Assembly: GCF_014650435.1 (NCBI RefSeq)
Contig: NZ_BMUY01000003.1
Span: forward strand, 124,001 to 188,000
Reading direction: 5' to 3'
Length of the DNA: 64,000 nt
Source of the DNA: Streptomyces tendae
GTDB lineage: Bacteria; Actinomycetota; Actinomycetes; Streptomycetales; Streptomycetaceae
A program made the position numbers and the translations under genes. Shown here one piece after another: positions 8,484 through 16,057 of the stretch. Position 1 is the first letter of the stretch. The number at the start of each line of letters is the position of its first letter. The notes below the pieces were generated by a model. The model was not told where the DNA came from. It did no database searches and saw only the letters and a list, made by a program, of their open reading frames with translations.

Positions 8484-8610
8484 GCCGCGTCGCTCCCGGG
8501 TCCGTTCGGAGGCACCGGTCACCCGTTCACACCCGCCCGGGGAGCGGGCCGGGGCCGGTGCCACTTTCCTCGGTAGGGCAGGGGCCACCGAAGAGCTCAA
8601 AGGAGCACCG

Positions 8611-9153
8611 ATGCGACGTACCGCCCGCCTGCTGACCGGTACCGCGCTCGCCGCCGCGGCCGTCGGTCTGACCACCGCGGCCGCCGCGGCCCCGGTGTAC
8701 GCCGGGGATGCCGTCGCCACCGGCGGCCTGACGGTGTACCCCTCCTCGGTCGTGCCGGGCGACCGGGCCGTGGTGACGACCGCGGTGTGCGGAGAGGGCG
8801 GCTCGGCGGCGGGTGACGCCAGCGCGGTCGGCGCGGGCGCGTTCCCGCTGGCCCCCGGCACCGGCGAGGGGGAGGCGACCGGCCACTTCGAGGTGCCGCC
8901 GAGCGCGCAGCCGGGGACGTACGAGATCGTCGCGACCTGCGGGGACGACGAGCGGCGGGTGACGGGCGACCTGGTGGTCACGCTGACCTCGGCCGCCGAG
9001 CAGGTGTACCCCAGAGGAAGCGTGAAGACGGGGGTCGGCGGCGCTCTTGGCTCCGATCCCGTGCAGACCGCGGCCGGCGTGGCGGCTCTCGCCGTCGCCG
9101 CCGCGGGCGGTACCTGGCTCCTGCATCGCCGGGCGAGAGGCGACGGGATCTGA
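8611..9153 (+). CDS. Small exported cell-surface protein with C-terminal membrane anchor
   Basis: 180 aa. Signal peptide (about 1-31: RLLTGTALAAAAVGLTTAAA, cleavage near VYA-GD), an extracellular Ig-like region with two cysteines in contexts TTAVCGEGG and EIVATCGDD that could form a disulfide, then a hydrophobic segment (TAAGVAALAVAAAGGTWLL) and a basic tail HRRARGDGI. This is the layout of a sortase substrate, but no LPxTG/LAxTG pentapeptide is seen before the hydrophobic segment. AAAGGAG lies 9 bases before the ATG. The class F sortase gene follows after a strong hairpin, so a functional link is plausible but unproven. Function unknown. Confidence 0.85.
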   Translation: MRRTARLLTGTALAAAAVGLTTAAAAAPVYAGDAVATGGLTVYPSSVVPGDRAVVTTAVCGEGGSAAGDASAVGAGAFPLAPGTGEGEATGHFEVPPSAQPGTYEIVATCGDDERRVTGDLVVTLTSAAEQVYPRGSVKTGVGGALGSDPVQTAAGVAALAVAAAGGTWLLHRRARGDGI

Positions 9154-9196
9154 CGGGCACCCTCCGCTGCCCGTCCGCCGGTACCGCACTTCCCCA

Positions 9197-9235
9197 CCCC
9201 CTCCGGGTCCGACGCCCCTCGCGGCCCGGAGGGGG
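9197..9235 (+). terminator. Strong hairpin after the surface-protein gene
   Basis: CCCCCTCCGGG (9197-9207) pairs perfectly with CCCGGAGGGGG (9225-9235), an 11-bp GC stem with a 17-base loop and no T-run. A second 8-bp stem GACGGGCA / TGCCCGTC (9152-9159 / 9168-9175) starts at the stop codon. Together they look like a termination or attenuation region before the sortase gene. Confidence 0.6.
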
Positions 9236-9271
9236 CCGGGGGTCCCAGGGATGCGAGGGAGAGGGGACGTC

Positions 9272-9904
9272 ATGCGCAGGGTCAAGGACACCGCGATAGC
9301 GGCCGTCACCGCGGCCGCCCTCTGTTCGGGGGCGTGGCTACTGCTCGACGGCGACCGCACCGACGCCCCGCCGCAGCCGTCGGCCGCGCAGGCCCGCACC
9401 ACCGGCCAGGCCGACCGGGGTGACCGGGGCGCCGCCGCACCGGCGCTGCCGCCCTCCCCGCCGGACCGGGTCCGCATCCCGGCGATCGGCGTGGACGCCC
9501 CGCTGACGGGCCTGGGCCTGACCGGCACGGGCAGCCTGGACGTGCCGCCCGCCGAGAAGAAGAACCTCGCCGGCTGGTACGAGGCCGGCACCACCCCGGG
9601 CGAGACGGGCACCGCGATCGTCGCCGGGCACGTCGACAACGCGGAGGGCCCCGCCGTCTTCTACCGCCTCGGTGCCCTGAAGAAGGGCGCGGAGATCGAG
9701 ATCGACCGGCGCGACGGGGGCGTCGCGGTCTTCACCGTGGACGCGGTGGAGGTCTACGCCGCCGACGCCTTCCCCGACGAGAAGGTCTACGGCGCCGCCG
9801 ACCGCCCCGAACTGCGCGTCATCACCTGCGGCGGCCCCTACTCACGCAGTACCGGGTACCAGGGCAACGTGGTCGTCTTCGCCCACCTGACCGGCAGCCG
9901 GTGA
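9272..9904 (+). CDS. Class F sortase
   Basis: 210 aa. N-terminal membrane anchor (IAAVTAAALCSGAWLLL, about 8-24), a Pro/Ala-rich linker, and a sortase beta-barrel from RVRIPAIGVDAPL onward. The catalytic triad is visible: His120 in IVAGHVDN, Cys186 in VITCGGP, and Arg192 in SRSTGYQGN. GHVDN and RSTGYQGN are typical of the actinobacterial class F group. It should act as a membrane-bound transpeptidase on the outer face. Start is the ATG at 9272 with GAGGGAGAGGGG upstream. The preceding gene encodes a membrane-anchored surface protein and is the obvious candidate partner. Confidence 0.9.
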   Translation: MRRVKDTAIAAVTAAALCSGAWLLLDGDRTDAPPQPSAAQARTTGQADRGDRGAAAPALPPSPPDRVRIPAIGVDAPLTGLGLTGTGSLDVPPAEKKNLAGWYEAGTTPGETGTAIVAGHVDNAEGPAVFYRLGALKKGAEIEIDRRDGGVAVFTVDAVEVYAADAFPDEKVYGAADRPELRVITCGGPYSRSTGYQGNVVVFAHLTGSR

Positions 9905-9931
9905 CGCGTTCAGCTCCCGGCCGCGCGGTTA

Positions 9932-10115
9932 GGGGGTGTCGTTTGGATCAGGCCGGCCGCGGCCGACGGTGCCTTGTGGCCGACCCGAGCGGGGTCTGGT
10001 GCGTGCAGCTGCAAGGCGGAGGAGGGCGACAACGCGGAGCGTTGGCAACCGACGACAACGCCGCAGATGCGCGTGCCAGCCCCCGCGACCCCGGCAAGAT
10101 CCAAACGACACCCCC
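9932..10115. mobile_element. 184-bp MITE-like element with perfect 18-bp terminal inverted repeats
   Basis: GGGGGTGTCGTTTGGATC (9932-9949) and its exact reverse complement (10098-10115) bound a 184-bp segment flanked on both sides by TA (9930-9931 and 10116-10117), a likely target duplication. There is no transposase; the small frames inside both strands exist because the inverted repeats translate to the same ends. The end sequence resembles what I recall from Streptomyces IS5/IS630-type elements, so it is probably an internally deleted, non-autonomous copy. The right end contributes the C of the stop codon (CTA, read as TAG) of the neighbouring TauE gene. Confidence 0.82.
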
Positions 10116-10897
10116 TAGGCCACCCACTGTTCGTACGCCAGGTTCGCCACCAGGGCGAAGACCACCGTCAGCAGGACGACGCGGACGAAGCCGCTGCCCT
10201 TCTTGAGGGCGGTGTGGGCGCCGAACATGCCGCCGGCCAGGTTGAAGGCGGCCATCAGGACGGCCAGCTGCCACAGCACCGCGCCCTGCCAGGCGAAGGT
10301 GGCGAGGGCGCCCGCGTTGGTGCAGCAGTTGACGATCTTGGCGGTGGCGGAGGCGGTCACCAGGTCCAGGTGGAGCAGGGCGGTGAGGGCCAGGACCAGG
10401 AAGGTTCCGGTGCCGGGGCCGATGAGCCCGTCGTAGAAGCCGATGCCGAGGCCCGCGAGACCGATCGCGGCGAGGATCTGGCGGCGGGTGGCCGGGCCGG
10501 TGGCGGGCGCGGTGCCGAAGGCGGGGCGCAGGATCACGAAGGCCGCCACCGCGAGCAGCACCACCATGATCACCGGTTTCAGGACCTCGGTGCTCATCCC
10601 GGCGGCGAAGAAGGCACCGCCCGAGGACCCGGCCAGCGCCGCCAGGCCGATGCGTACGGCGGTGCGCACGTCCACCGGCGCCTTGCGGGCGTACGTCACC
10701 GCCGCGCCCGTGGTGCCGACGATGGCGACCGCCTTGTTGGTGCCCAGCGCGTGCGCGGCCGGGGTGCCGGCGGGCAGGCCGAGCAGCAGCGCCGGGAGCA
10801 GCAACAGGCCGCCTCCGCCGACCACCGCGTCGATCCAGCCGGCCACGAGTGCGGCGAGGCAGAGCAGGACGACCGTGGTCAGCGATATGTCGGGCAT
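10115..10897 (-). CDS. TauE/SafE family membrane transporter
   Basis: 260 aa with about eight hydrophobic segments. N-terminal VAGWIDAVVGGGGLLLLPAL and the repeat GIGFYDGLIGPGTGTFLVLA carry the GxGGG/GPGTG signatures of the two TauE/SafE halves (sulfite/sulfonate-type anion exporters). The ATG at 10897 follows a weak ribosome site. The stop codon TAG at 10117-10115 is created at the junction with the MITE-like element, so the native C-terminus may have been altered; the reading EQWVA-stop still gives a normal family length. It is divergent from the nir operon; export of sulfite or a related anion is the family role and may relate to nitrite/sulfite metabolism. Confidence 0.88.
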   Translation of the reverse strand: MPDISLTTVVLLCLAALVAGWIDAVVGGGGLLLLPALLLGLPAGTPAAHALGTNKAVAIVGTTGAAVTYARKAPVDVRTAVRIGLAALAGSSGGAFFAAGMSTEVLKPVIMVVLLAVAAFVILRPAFGTAPATGPATRRQILAAIGLAGLGIGFYDGLIGPGTGTFLVLALTALLHLDLVTASATAKIVNCCTNAGALATFAWQGAVLWQLAVLMAAFNLAGGMFGAHTALKKGSGFVRVVLLTVVFALVANLAYEQWVA

Positions 10898-10909
10898 GAT
10901 CGCGACCTT

Positions 10910-10935
10910 ATGGACGGGATGGATGTGCCGTCCAT
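10910..10935. promoter_or_regulatory. Inverted repeat in the tauE/nir divergent promoter region
   Basis: ATGGACG (10910-10916) and CGTCCAT (10929-10935) form a perfect 7-bp dyad with a 12-base centre that itself contains ATGGATG. It lies 13 bp upstream of the TauE start, a position suited to an operator. No regulator family identified. Confidence 0.4.
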
Positions 10936-11024
10936 CGAGATGAGGGACTTCTGAGGTTCCCGCGCCCCCGGCCGGGGCCCTCACACGCCCCGGCCGGGGG
11001 CGCTGAGGGCAGCGTTCCCCGTGG

Positions 11025-11051
11025 GAAACAGAGGGGATGCGGCCGGGTAAC
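11025..11051 (+). promoter_or_regulatory. Possible GlnR-type motif upstream of the nir operon
   Basis: GAAAC (11025-11029) and GTAAC (11047-11051) are exactly 22 bp apart, two 11-bp GlnR half-site steps, and lie 24 bp before the first nir start codon. The intervening and following half-sites are degenerate. GlnR control of nitrite reductase genes is established in S. coelicolor; this exact site is inferred. Confidence 0.45.
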
Positions 11052-11074
11052 ACCCGCACCGCACGCTCGGTGCC

Positions 11075-12301
11075 ATGACCTCGAAAACGCGTGTGGTGGT
11101 GATCGGCGCCGGACTCGCGGGCGTGACGCTCGCCCGGCGGCTCGGTGAGCTGGGCACGCCCGCGCTGACGCTCGGCGACGAGGAGCACCGCCCGTACAAC
11201 CGGGTGCTGCTCGCCGAGGTGCTGGCCGGACGGTACGGCGCCGAGGTGATCGCCCTGCCGGCGCCCGCCGGGCTGCTGCGCGGCCGGGTCACCGGCATCG
11301 ACCGGGCCGGGCGGACCGTGCGCTGCGCCGACGGGTCGGTGATCGCGTACGACACGCTGGTCCTGGCCACCGGCTCCAACGCCGTGCTGCCTCCCCTGCG
11401 CGGTCTGTTCACCCCGGACCACGAGCTGCCCGAGGGCGTGCACGCCTTCCGGACGATGGACGACTGCCTCGGGCTGTCGAAGGCGGTGCGGCCGGGGGCC
11501 AGGGCCGTCGTCATCGGCGGCGGGCTGCTCGGCGTGTCCGCCGCCCGCGCGCTGGCCGTGCGCGGCGCCCAGGTCGTCCTCGCCCAGCAGTCCGAGCGGC
11601 TGATGGAGCGGCAGCTCGACCCGGCGGCCTCCGCGCTGGTCCGGCGGCATCTGGAGGGCCTCGGCGTCGAGGTGCACACCGAGTGCCGGGTACGGGACGT
11701 GCGCAGCGTCGGCGGGGCGGTGCGGTCGGTGGAGATGGGCGACGGGTACGCCCTCGGCGCCGACCTGGTGGTCCTCGCCTGCGGGGTCCGGCCGCGGGTC
11801 GGGCTGGCGCGGGAGGCGGGCCTCGAGGTCGGCAAGGGCGTCCTCGTCGACGACGAGCTGCGCACCTCGGACCCGCACATCCGCGCGATCGGCGACTGCG
11901 CCCAGCACGCCGGCCGCGTGTACGGGCTGGCCGCGCCCGCCCTCGAACAGGCCGGCGTCCTCGCCGAGCTGCTCGCCGGGGACGGCACCGCTCGCTACAC
12001 CGGCACCCGCTCGCTGACCCGGCTCACCCTCACCGGGTCCGGCGGCTCCTTCGACCCCTTCGACCTCGCCGCGTTCGGCGAGACCGACCCCCGCCCCGGC
12101 GACGACGTCGTGCAGCTCGCCGACGCCACCCGGGGCACCTACCGCAAGGTCGTCGTCCGTGACGACCGGCTGGTCGGCGGGGTCCTGGTCGGCGAACTCG
12201 GCACCGTCGGCGCGCTGGCGCGCGCCTGGGAGGGAGCAGAGCCGCTCCCCTCCGACGGCGGCCCCCTGCTCCACCTGCTCACCCAAGACGGAGGCTCCTG
12301 A
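11075..12301 (+). CDS. NirB-like FAD/NAD(P)-dependent oxidoreductase
   Basis: 408 aa, Pyr_redox_2 fold. RVVVIGAGLAGVTLARRL is the FAD-binding GxGxxA/G site, AVVIGGGLLGVSAARAL the NAD(P) site, and IRAIGDCAQHAG the second FAD contact. It corresponds to the first about 400 residues of NirB and lacks iron-sulfur and siroheme domains, so it looks like a duplicated electron-transfer half. The TGA stop (12299-12301) shares a base with the nirB ATG (TGATG), so translation is coupled. A plausible role is electron delivery from NAD(P)H to NasA, which has no reductase subunit of its own nearby; this is inference. Confidence 0.88.
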   Translation: MTSKTRVVVIGAGLAGVTLARRLGELGTPALTLGDEEHRPYNRVLLAEVLAGRYGAEVIALPAPAGLLRGRVTGIDRAGRTVRCADGSVIAYDTLVLATGSNAVLPPLRGLFTPDHELPEGVHAFRTMDDCLGLSKAVRPGARAVVIGGGLLGVSAARALAVRGAQVVLAQQSERLMERQLDPAASALVRRHLEGLGVEVHTECRVRDVRSVGGAVRSVEMGDGYALGADLVVLACGVRPRVGLAREAGLEVGKGVLVDDELRTSDPHIRAIGDCAQHAGRVYGLAAPALEQAGVLAELLAGDGTARYTGTRSLTRLTLTGSGGSFDPFDLAAFGETDPRPGDDVVQLADATRGTYRKVVVRDDRLVGGVLVGELGTVGALARAWEGAEPLPSDGGPLLHLLTQDGGS

Positions 12302-14913
12302 TGACCGCCACCCCGGGGAACCCCCCGACGATCGTGCTGGTCGGCCACGGCATGGTCGGCCAGCGCTTCCTGGAGGCCCTCGCCGAGCGCGGCCTGACCG
12401 GCACGCACCGCGTGGTCGTCCTGTGCGAGGAGCCGCGCCCCGCCTACGACCGCGTCCAGCTCACCTCGTACTTCTCGGGGAAGACCCCCGAGGACCTGTC
12501 GATGACGGACATGGCCTTCATCGAGGAGCACGGCATCGAGCTGCGCGTCGGGGACCCGGCGGAGACGATCGACCGGGAGGCGCGCAAGGTGACCGCCCGC
12601 TCCGGGCTGGTCGTCGACTACGACGTCCTCGTCCTGGCCACCGGCTCCTACCCGTTCGTCCCCCCGGTGCCCGGCAAGGACGCCGAGGGCTGCTTCGTCT
12701 ACCGCACGATCGAGGACCTGCTCGCGATCGAGGAGTACGCGAAGAACGCGACGACCGGTGCCGTGGTCGGCGGCGGGCTGCTCGGCCTGGAGGCCGCCGG
12801 TGCGCTCAAGGGGCTCGGACTCACCTCGCACATCGTGGAGTTCGCGCCCCGCCTGATGCCCGTGCAGGTCGACGAGGGCGGCGGCGCGGCGCTGCTGCGC
12901 ACCATCGAGGAGATGGGCCTGTCCGTCCACACGGGCGTCGGCACCCAGGAGATCGTGACCGGCGCGGACGGCGCCGTCACCGGCATGAAGCTGTCCGACG
13001 GCTCCGAACTCGCCACCGACCTCGTGGTGTTCAGCGCCGGTGTCCGCCCCCGCGACCAGCTGGCCCGGGACTGCGGCCTCGCGGTCGGCGAGCGCGGCGG
13101 GATCAGCGTCGACGAGCAGTGCCGCACGGTCACCGACCCGCACGTGTTCGCGATCGGCGAGTGCGCGCTGGCGTCCGACGGCCGGGTGTACGGTCTTGTG
13201 GCGCCCGGGTACGAGCAGGCCGAGACGGCCGCCGCGACGATCGCCGACGACGAGGCGTCCTTCACGGGCGCCGACCTGTCCACCAAGCTGAAGCTGCTCG
13301 GCGTGGACGTGGCGTCCTTCGGCGACGCGCACGGCACCGCCGAGGACTGCCTGGACGTCGTCTACTCCGACTCCCGCGCGGGCCTGTACAAGAAGCTGGT
13401 CGTGGGCCGCGACGGCACGCTGCTCGGCGGCATCCTGGTCGGCGACGCGGAGGCGTACGGCACCCTGCGCGCCTTCACCGGCTCGGTCCCGCCGCTCTCC
13501 CCCGAGTCGCTCGTACTGCCCGCCGGTGCCGGGGCCCCGGCGCAGCTCGGCCCGGCCGCGCTGCCCGACGACGCGGTGATCTGCTCCTGTCACAACGTCA
13601 CCAAGGGCACCATCCGGGGCGCGGTGACCGAGCACTCCTGCACCACCGTGCCCGAGGTGAAGAAGTGCACCCGGGCCGGCACCGGCTGCGGCTCCTGCGT
13701 CAAGGTGCTCGGCCAGCTCGTCACCGCCGAGCTGGAGGCGAGCGGCGTCGAGGTCGACAAGGGGCTGTGCGGCTGCTTCGCGCAGACCCGCGAGGAGCTG
13801 TACGAGATCGTCCGCGCCCTGCGGATCACCTCCTACCGCGAGCTGCTCGACCGGCACGGCCGGGAGGGAGCGCGGGGCGGTGAGGGCTGCGAGGTGTGCA
13901 AGCCGGCGGTCGGCTCGATCATCGCCTCGCTGGCACCGGCGATCGGCGCGAGCGGCTACGTCCTGGACGGCGAGCAGGCGGCGCTCCAGGACACCAACGA
14001 CCACTTCCTCGCCAACCTCCAGCGCAACGGCTCGTACTCCGTCGTGCCGCGCATCCCGGGTGGCGAGATCGCGCCGGAGAAGCTGATCGTCATCGGCGAG
14101 ATCGCCCGGGACTTCGGGCTCTACACGAAGATCACCGGCGGTCAGCGGATCGACATGTTCGGCGCCCGCGTCGAGCAGCTGCCGCTGATCTGGGCGCGGC
14201 TGGTGGACGCCGGCTTCGAGTCGGGGCACGCGTACGGGAAGTCGCTGCGCACGGTGAAGTCCTGCGTGGGCCAGACCTGGTGCCGCTACGGCGTCCAGGA
14301 CTCGGTGCGGATGGCGATCGACCTGGAGCTGCGCTACCGGGGCCTGCGCTCCCCGCACAAGCTGAAGTCGGCGGTCTCCGGGTGCGCCCGCGAGTGCGCC
14401 GAGGCCCAGTCGAAGGACTTCGGCGTGATCGCCACCTCCAACGGCTGGAACCTGTACGTCGGGGGCAACGGCGGCGCCACCCCGCGCCACGCGGACCTGC
14501 TCGCGCAGGACCTCTCGGACGCCGAACTGGTCCGTCTGATCGACCGGTTCCTGATGTTCTACATCCGCACCGCCGACAAGCTGGAGCGCACCTCCACCTG
14601 GCTGGAGCGCATCCCCGGCGGCCTGGACCACGTACGGGACGTCGTCGTGCACGACTCGCTCGGCATCTGCGACGAGCTGGAGTCCCTGATGCGGGCCCAC
14701 GTCTCGCACTACCGCGACGAGTGGGCCGAGACCATCAACGACCCGGAGAAGCTGGCCCGGTTCGTGTCCTTCGTGAACGCCCCCGACACCCCCGACCCGG
14801 TCGTGGGCTTCGTGCCCGAACGCGACCAGATGAAGCCCGACCTGCCGCTGCTGGACATCGGCCGGCGGCCCGCCTCCGCAGACGACCTCCTGGAAGGAAG
14901 CACCCTGCGATGA
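12301..14913 (+). CDS. nirB: Nitrite reductase (NAD(P)H) large subunit
   Basis: 870 aa. FAD/NAD domain (about 1-400; VLVGHGMVGQRFLEAL and AVVGGGLLGLEAAGAL), BFD-like 2Fe-2S domain with Cys428 and Cys430 (ICSCHNV) and Cys463 and Cys466 (TGCGSC), then the ferredoxin-like half domain and the siroheme/4Fe-4S domain (about 550-830) with Cys655, Cys661, Cys695 and Cys699 in the CVGQTWC and SGCAREC motifs. This is the full cytoplasmic enzyme reducing nitrite to ammonium. The start is fixed by the TGATG coupling with the preceding gene, and its own TGA overlaps the nirD ATG (ATGA). Confidence 0.97.
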   Translation: MTATPGNPPTIVLVGHGMVGQRFLEALAERGLTGTHRVVVLCEEPRPAYDRVQLTSYFSGKTPEDLSMTDMAFIEEHGIELRVGDPAETIDREARKVTARSGLVVDYDVLVLATGSYPFVPPVPGKDAEGCFVYRTIEDLLAIEEYAKNATTGAVVGGGLLGLEAAGALKGLGLTSHIVEFAPRLMPVQVDEGGGAALLRTIEEMGLSVHTGVGTQEIVTGADGAVTGMKLSDGSELATDLVVFSAGVRPRDQLARDCGLAVGERGGISVDEQCRTVTDPHVFAIGECALASDGRVYGLVAPGYEQAETAAATIADDEASFTGADLSTKLKLLGVDVASFGDAHGTAEDCLDVVYSDSRAGLYKKLVVGRDGTLLGGILVGDAEAYGTLRAFTGSVPPLSPESLVLPAGAGAPAQLGPAALPDDAVICSCHNVTKGTIRGAVTEHSCTTVPEVKKCTRAGTGCGSCVKVLGQLVTAELEASGVEVDKGLCGCFAQTREELYEIVRALRITSYRELLDRHGREGARGGEGCEVCKPAVGSIIASLAPAIGASGYVLDGEQAALQDTNDHFLANLQRNGSYSVVPRIPGGEIAPEKLIVIGEIARDFGLYTKITGGQRIDMFGARVEQLPLIWARLVDAGFESGHAYGKSLRTVKSCVGQTWCRYGVQDSVRMAIDLELRYRGLRSPHKLKSAVSGCARECAEAQSKDFGVIATSNGWNLYVGGNGGATPRHADLLAQDLSDAELVRLIDRFLMFYIRTADKLERTSTWLERIPGGLDHVRDVVVHDSLGICDELESLMRAHVSHYRDEWAETINDPEKLARFVSFVNAPDTPDPVVGFVPERDQMKPDLPLLDIGRRPASADDLLEGSTLR

Positions 14914-15284
14914 CCCTGGCACCCGAGACCCTCGCTCCCGACACGACCGACCTGAAGGTCCGGCTGCGGCTGACGGACGACTGGTTCACGGCCTGCGACC
15001 TCGGCGCCCTGCTCCCGGGCCGTGGCGTGGCGGCCCTGCTCCCGGACGGCGGCCAGGTGGCCCTCTTCCGCGACCGGGACGGCGGGCTGTACGCCATCGA
15101 CAACCGGGACCCTTTCACCGGCGCGGCGGTCCTCTCCCGCGGCCTGACCGGCACCCACCAGGGCCGCCCGTTCGTCGCCTCCCCGCTGCTCAAGCAGCGC
15201 TTCGACCTCACGACCGGGGAGTGCCTGGACGACGCGGCGATGCGGGTGGAGACGTACCAGGTGCAGGCCGTGAAGGCCGCTTGA
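14910..15284 (+). CDS. nirD: Nitrite reductase small subunit
   Basis: 124 aa, Rieske-like NirD fold: DWFTACDLGALLPGRGVAAL, VALFRDRDGGLYAIDNRDP, and VASPLLKQRFDLTTGECLDD. The Rieske Cys/His pairs are absent, as is normal for NirD, which supports NirB without binding a cluster. ATGA overlap with nirB (14910-14913) and GGAAGGA upstream fix the start. Last gene of the nir operon. Confidence 0.95.
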   Translation: MTLAPETLAPDTTDLKVRLRLTDDWFTACDLGALLPGRGVAALLPDGGQVALFRDRDGGLYAIDNRDPFTGAAVLSRGLTGTHQGRPFVASPLLKQRFDLTTGECLDDAAMRVETYQVQAVKAA

Positions 15285-15313
15285 GCCGGCCACCCTCCTG
15301 ACCGCACCCAGCC

Positions 15314-15347
15314 TTTCTTGACTGATCGTTTCAGATGGGCTTAGGCT
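15314..15347 (+). promoter_or_regulatory. Promoter and operator of the TetR gene
   Basis: TTTCTTGACTGATCGTTTCA (15314-15333) includes a -35-like TTGACT (15318-15323); TAGGCT (15342-15347) is a -10 with 18-bp spacing. The GTG start at 15355 lies 8 bases further, so the mRNA is probably leaderless. The same element recurs, inverted, before the SDR gene at 15987-16006, pointing to a shared TetR operator. Confidence 0.75.
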
Positions 15348-15354
15348 CCGGGTC

Positions 15355-15939
15355 GTGGCCAGGACCAAGGAGTTCGATCCGGACGCCGCGCTGCGGGCAG
15401 CCCTGGAGCTGTTCTGGCGGCGCGGCTACGAGGCGACGTCGATGTCCGACCTCGTCGAGCACCTCGGCGTCGGGCGCGCCAGCATCTACGCGACCTTCGG
15501 CAACAAGCGCGAGCTGTACCTGAAGGCGCTGGCGCGCTACGAGCAGGGGCTGCTCCCGGACCTGTTGGAGGACCTGTCCCGGCCGGGCCCGGCCCTGCCG
15601 GGCGTGCGGTCCCTGGTGCGGCGCTACGCCGCGGAGGCGAGCGCCGACGACTCGCGGCTGCACGGCTGTTTCGTCACCAACACCGCCGCCGAGCTGGCCC
15701 CGCACGACGCGGTCGCCGCCCGGCGGGTCGAGCGGAACTGGGACCAGCTGGAGACCGTGCTGCACTCGGCGCTGGCCCGGGCCCGCGCCGAGGGCGACCT
15801 GCCCGCCGGACGCGATCCGCTGGCCCTCGCCCGGATGCTGCTGGTCCTGCTCCAGGGCATGCGGGTGGTCGGCAAGGCCTCGCCCGACCCGGCCAGGATG
15901 CGGGACGCGGCGGAACAGGCGCTCGCGCTGCTCGACTGA
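15355..15939 (+). CDS. TetR-family transcriptional regulator
   Basis: 194 aa. N-terminal HTH: FDPDAALRAALELFWRRGYE, then ATSMSDLVEHLGVGRASIYA with the TFGNKRELYLKAL signature helix 4. The C-terminal ligand domain (about 75-194) contains HGCFVTNTAAELAPHD, typical of the TetR_C group near YxaF/AcrR-like regulators of reductases. GTG start, probably leaderless. Matching operator sequences before this gene and before the following SDR suggest it represses both itself and the SDR. A hairpin terminator separates the two genes. Confidence 0.92.
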   Translation: MARTKEFDPDAALRAALELFWRRGYEATSMSDLVEHLGVGRASIYATFGNKRELYLKALARYEQGLLPDLLEDLSRPGPALPGVRSLVRRYAAEASADDSRLHGCFVTNTAAELAPHDAVAARRVERNWDQLETVLHSALARARAEGDLPAGRDPLALARMLLVLLQGMRVVGKASPDPARMRDAAEQALALLD

Positions 15940-15951
15940 GCCCCGGGCGCG

Positions 15952-15973
15952 CCCCTCTGCGGAGGGGTGTTTT
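15952..15973 (+). terminator. Terminator after the TetR gene
   Basis: CCCCTC (15952-15957), TGCG loop, GAGGGG (15962-15967), then TGTTTT. A short GC hairpin followed by a T-run, 12 bp after the stop codon. Confidence 0.65.
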
Positions 15974-15986
15974 CACGGCCACATAT

Positions 15987-16006
15987 TGAACCGATCAGTC
16001 AAGAAA
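15987..16006 (+). promoter_or_regulatory. TetR operator copy upstream of the SDR gene, with 13-bp repeats
   Basis: TGAACCGATCAGTCAAGAAA is the reverse complement of the TetR-promoter element except for one extra base and the last flanking position; the core TTGAACCGATCAGTCAA is an imperfect dyad around GATC. Directly downstream, AGAAATTCGTCCC occurs twice in tandem (16002-16014, 16015-16027) followed by a partial third copy. The SDR start is at 16058. Confidence 0.72.
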
Positions 16007-16057
16007 TTCGTCCCAGAAATTCGTCCCAGAAGTTCGGTCAGGAAAAAGGGGAGATTC

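Noticed and set aside
9929..10118. Two small ORFs (60 aa each, both strands) in the MITE-like element
   Set aside because: Their similar ends come from the inverted repeats; no ribosome site or homology.
10115..12286. 723-aa minus-strand frame
   Set aside because: Only its last 260 codons (TauE) are real; the remainder is antisense of the NirB-like gene.
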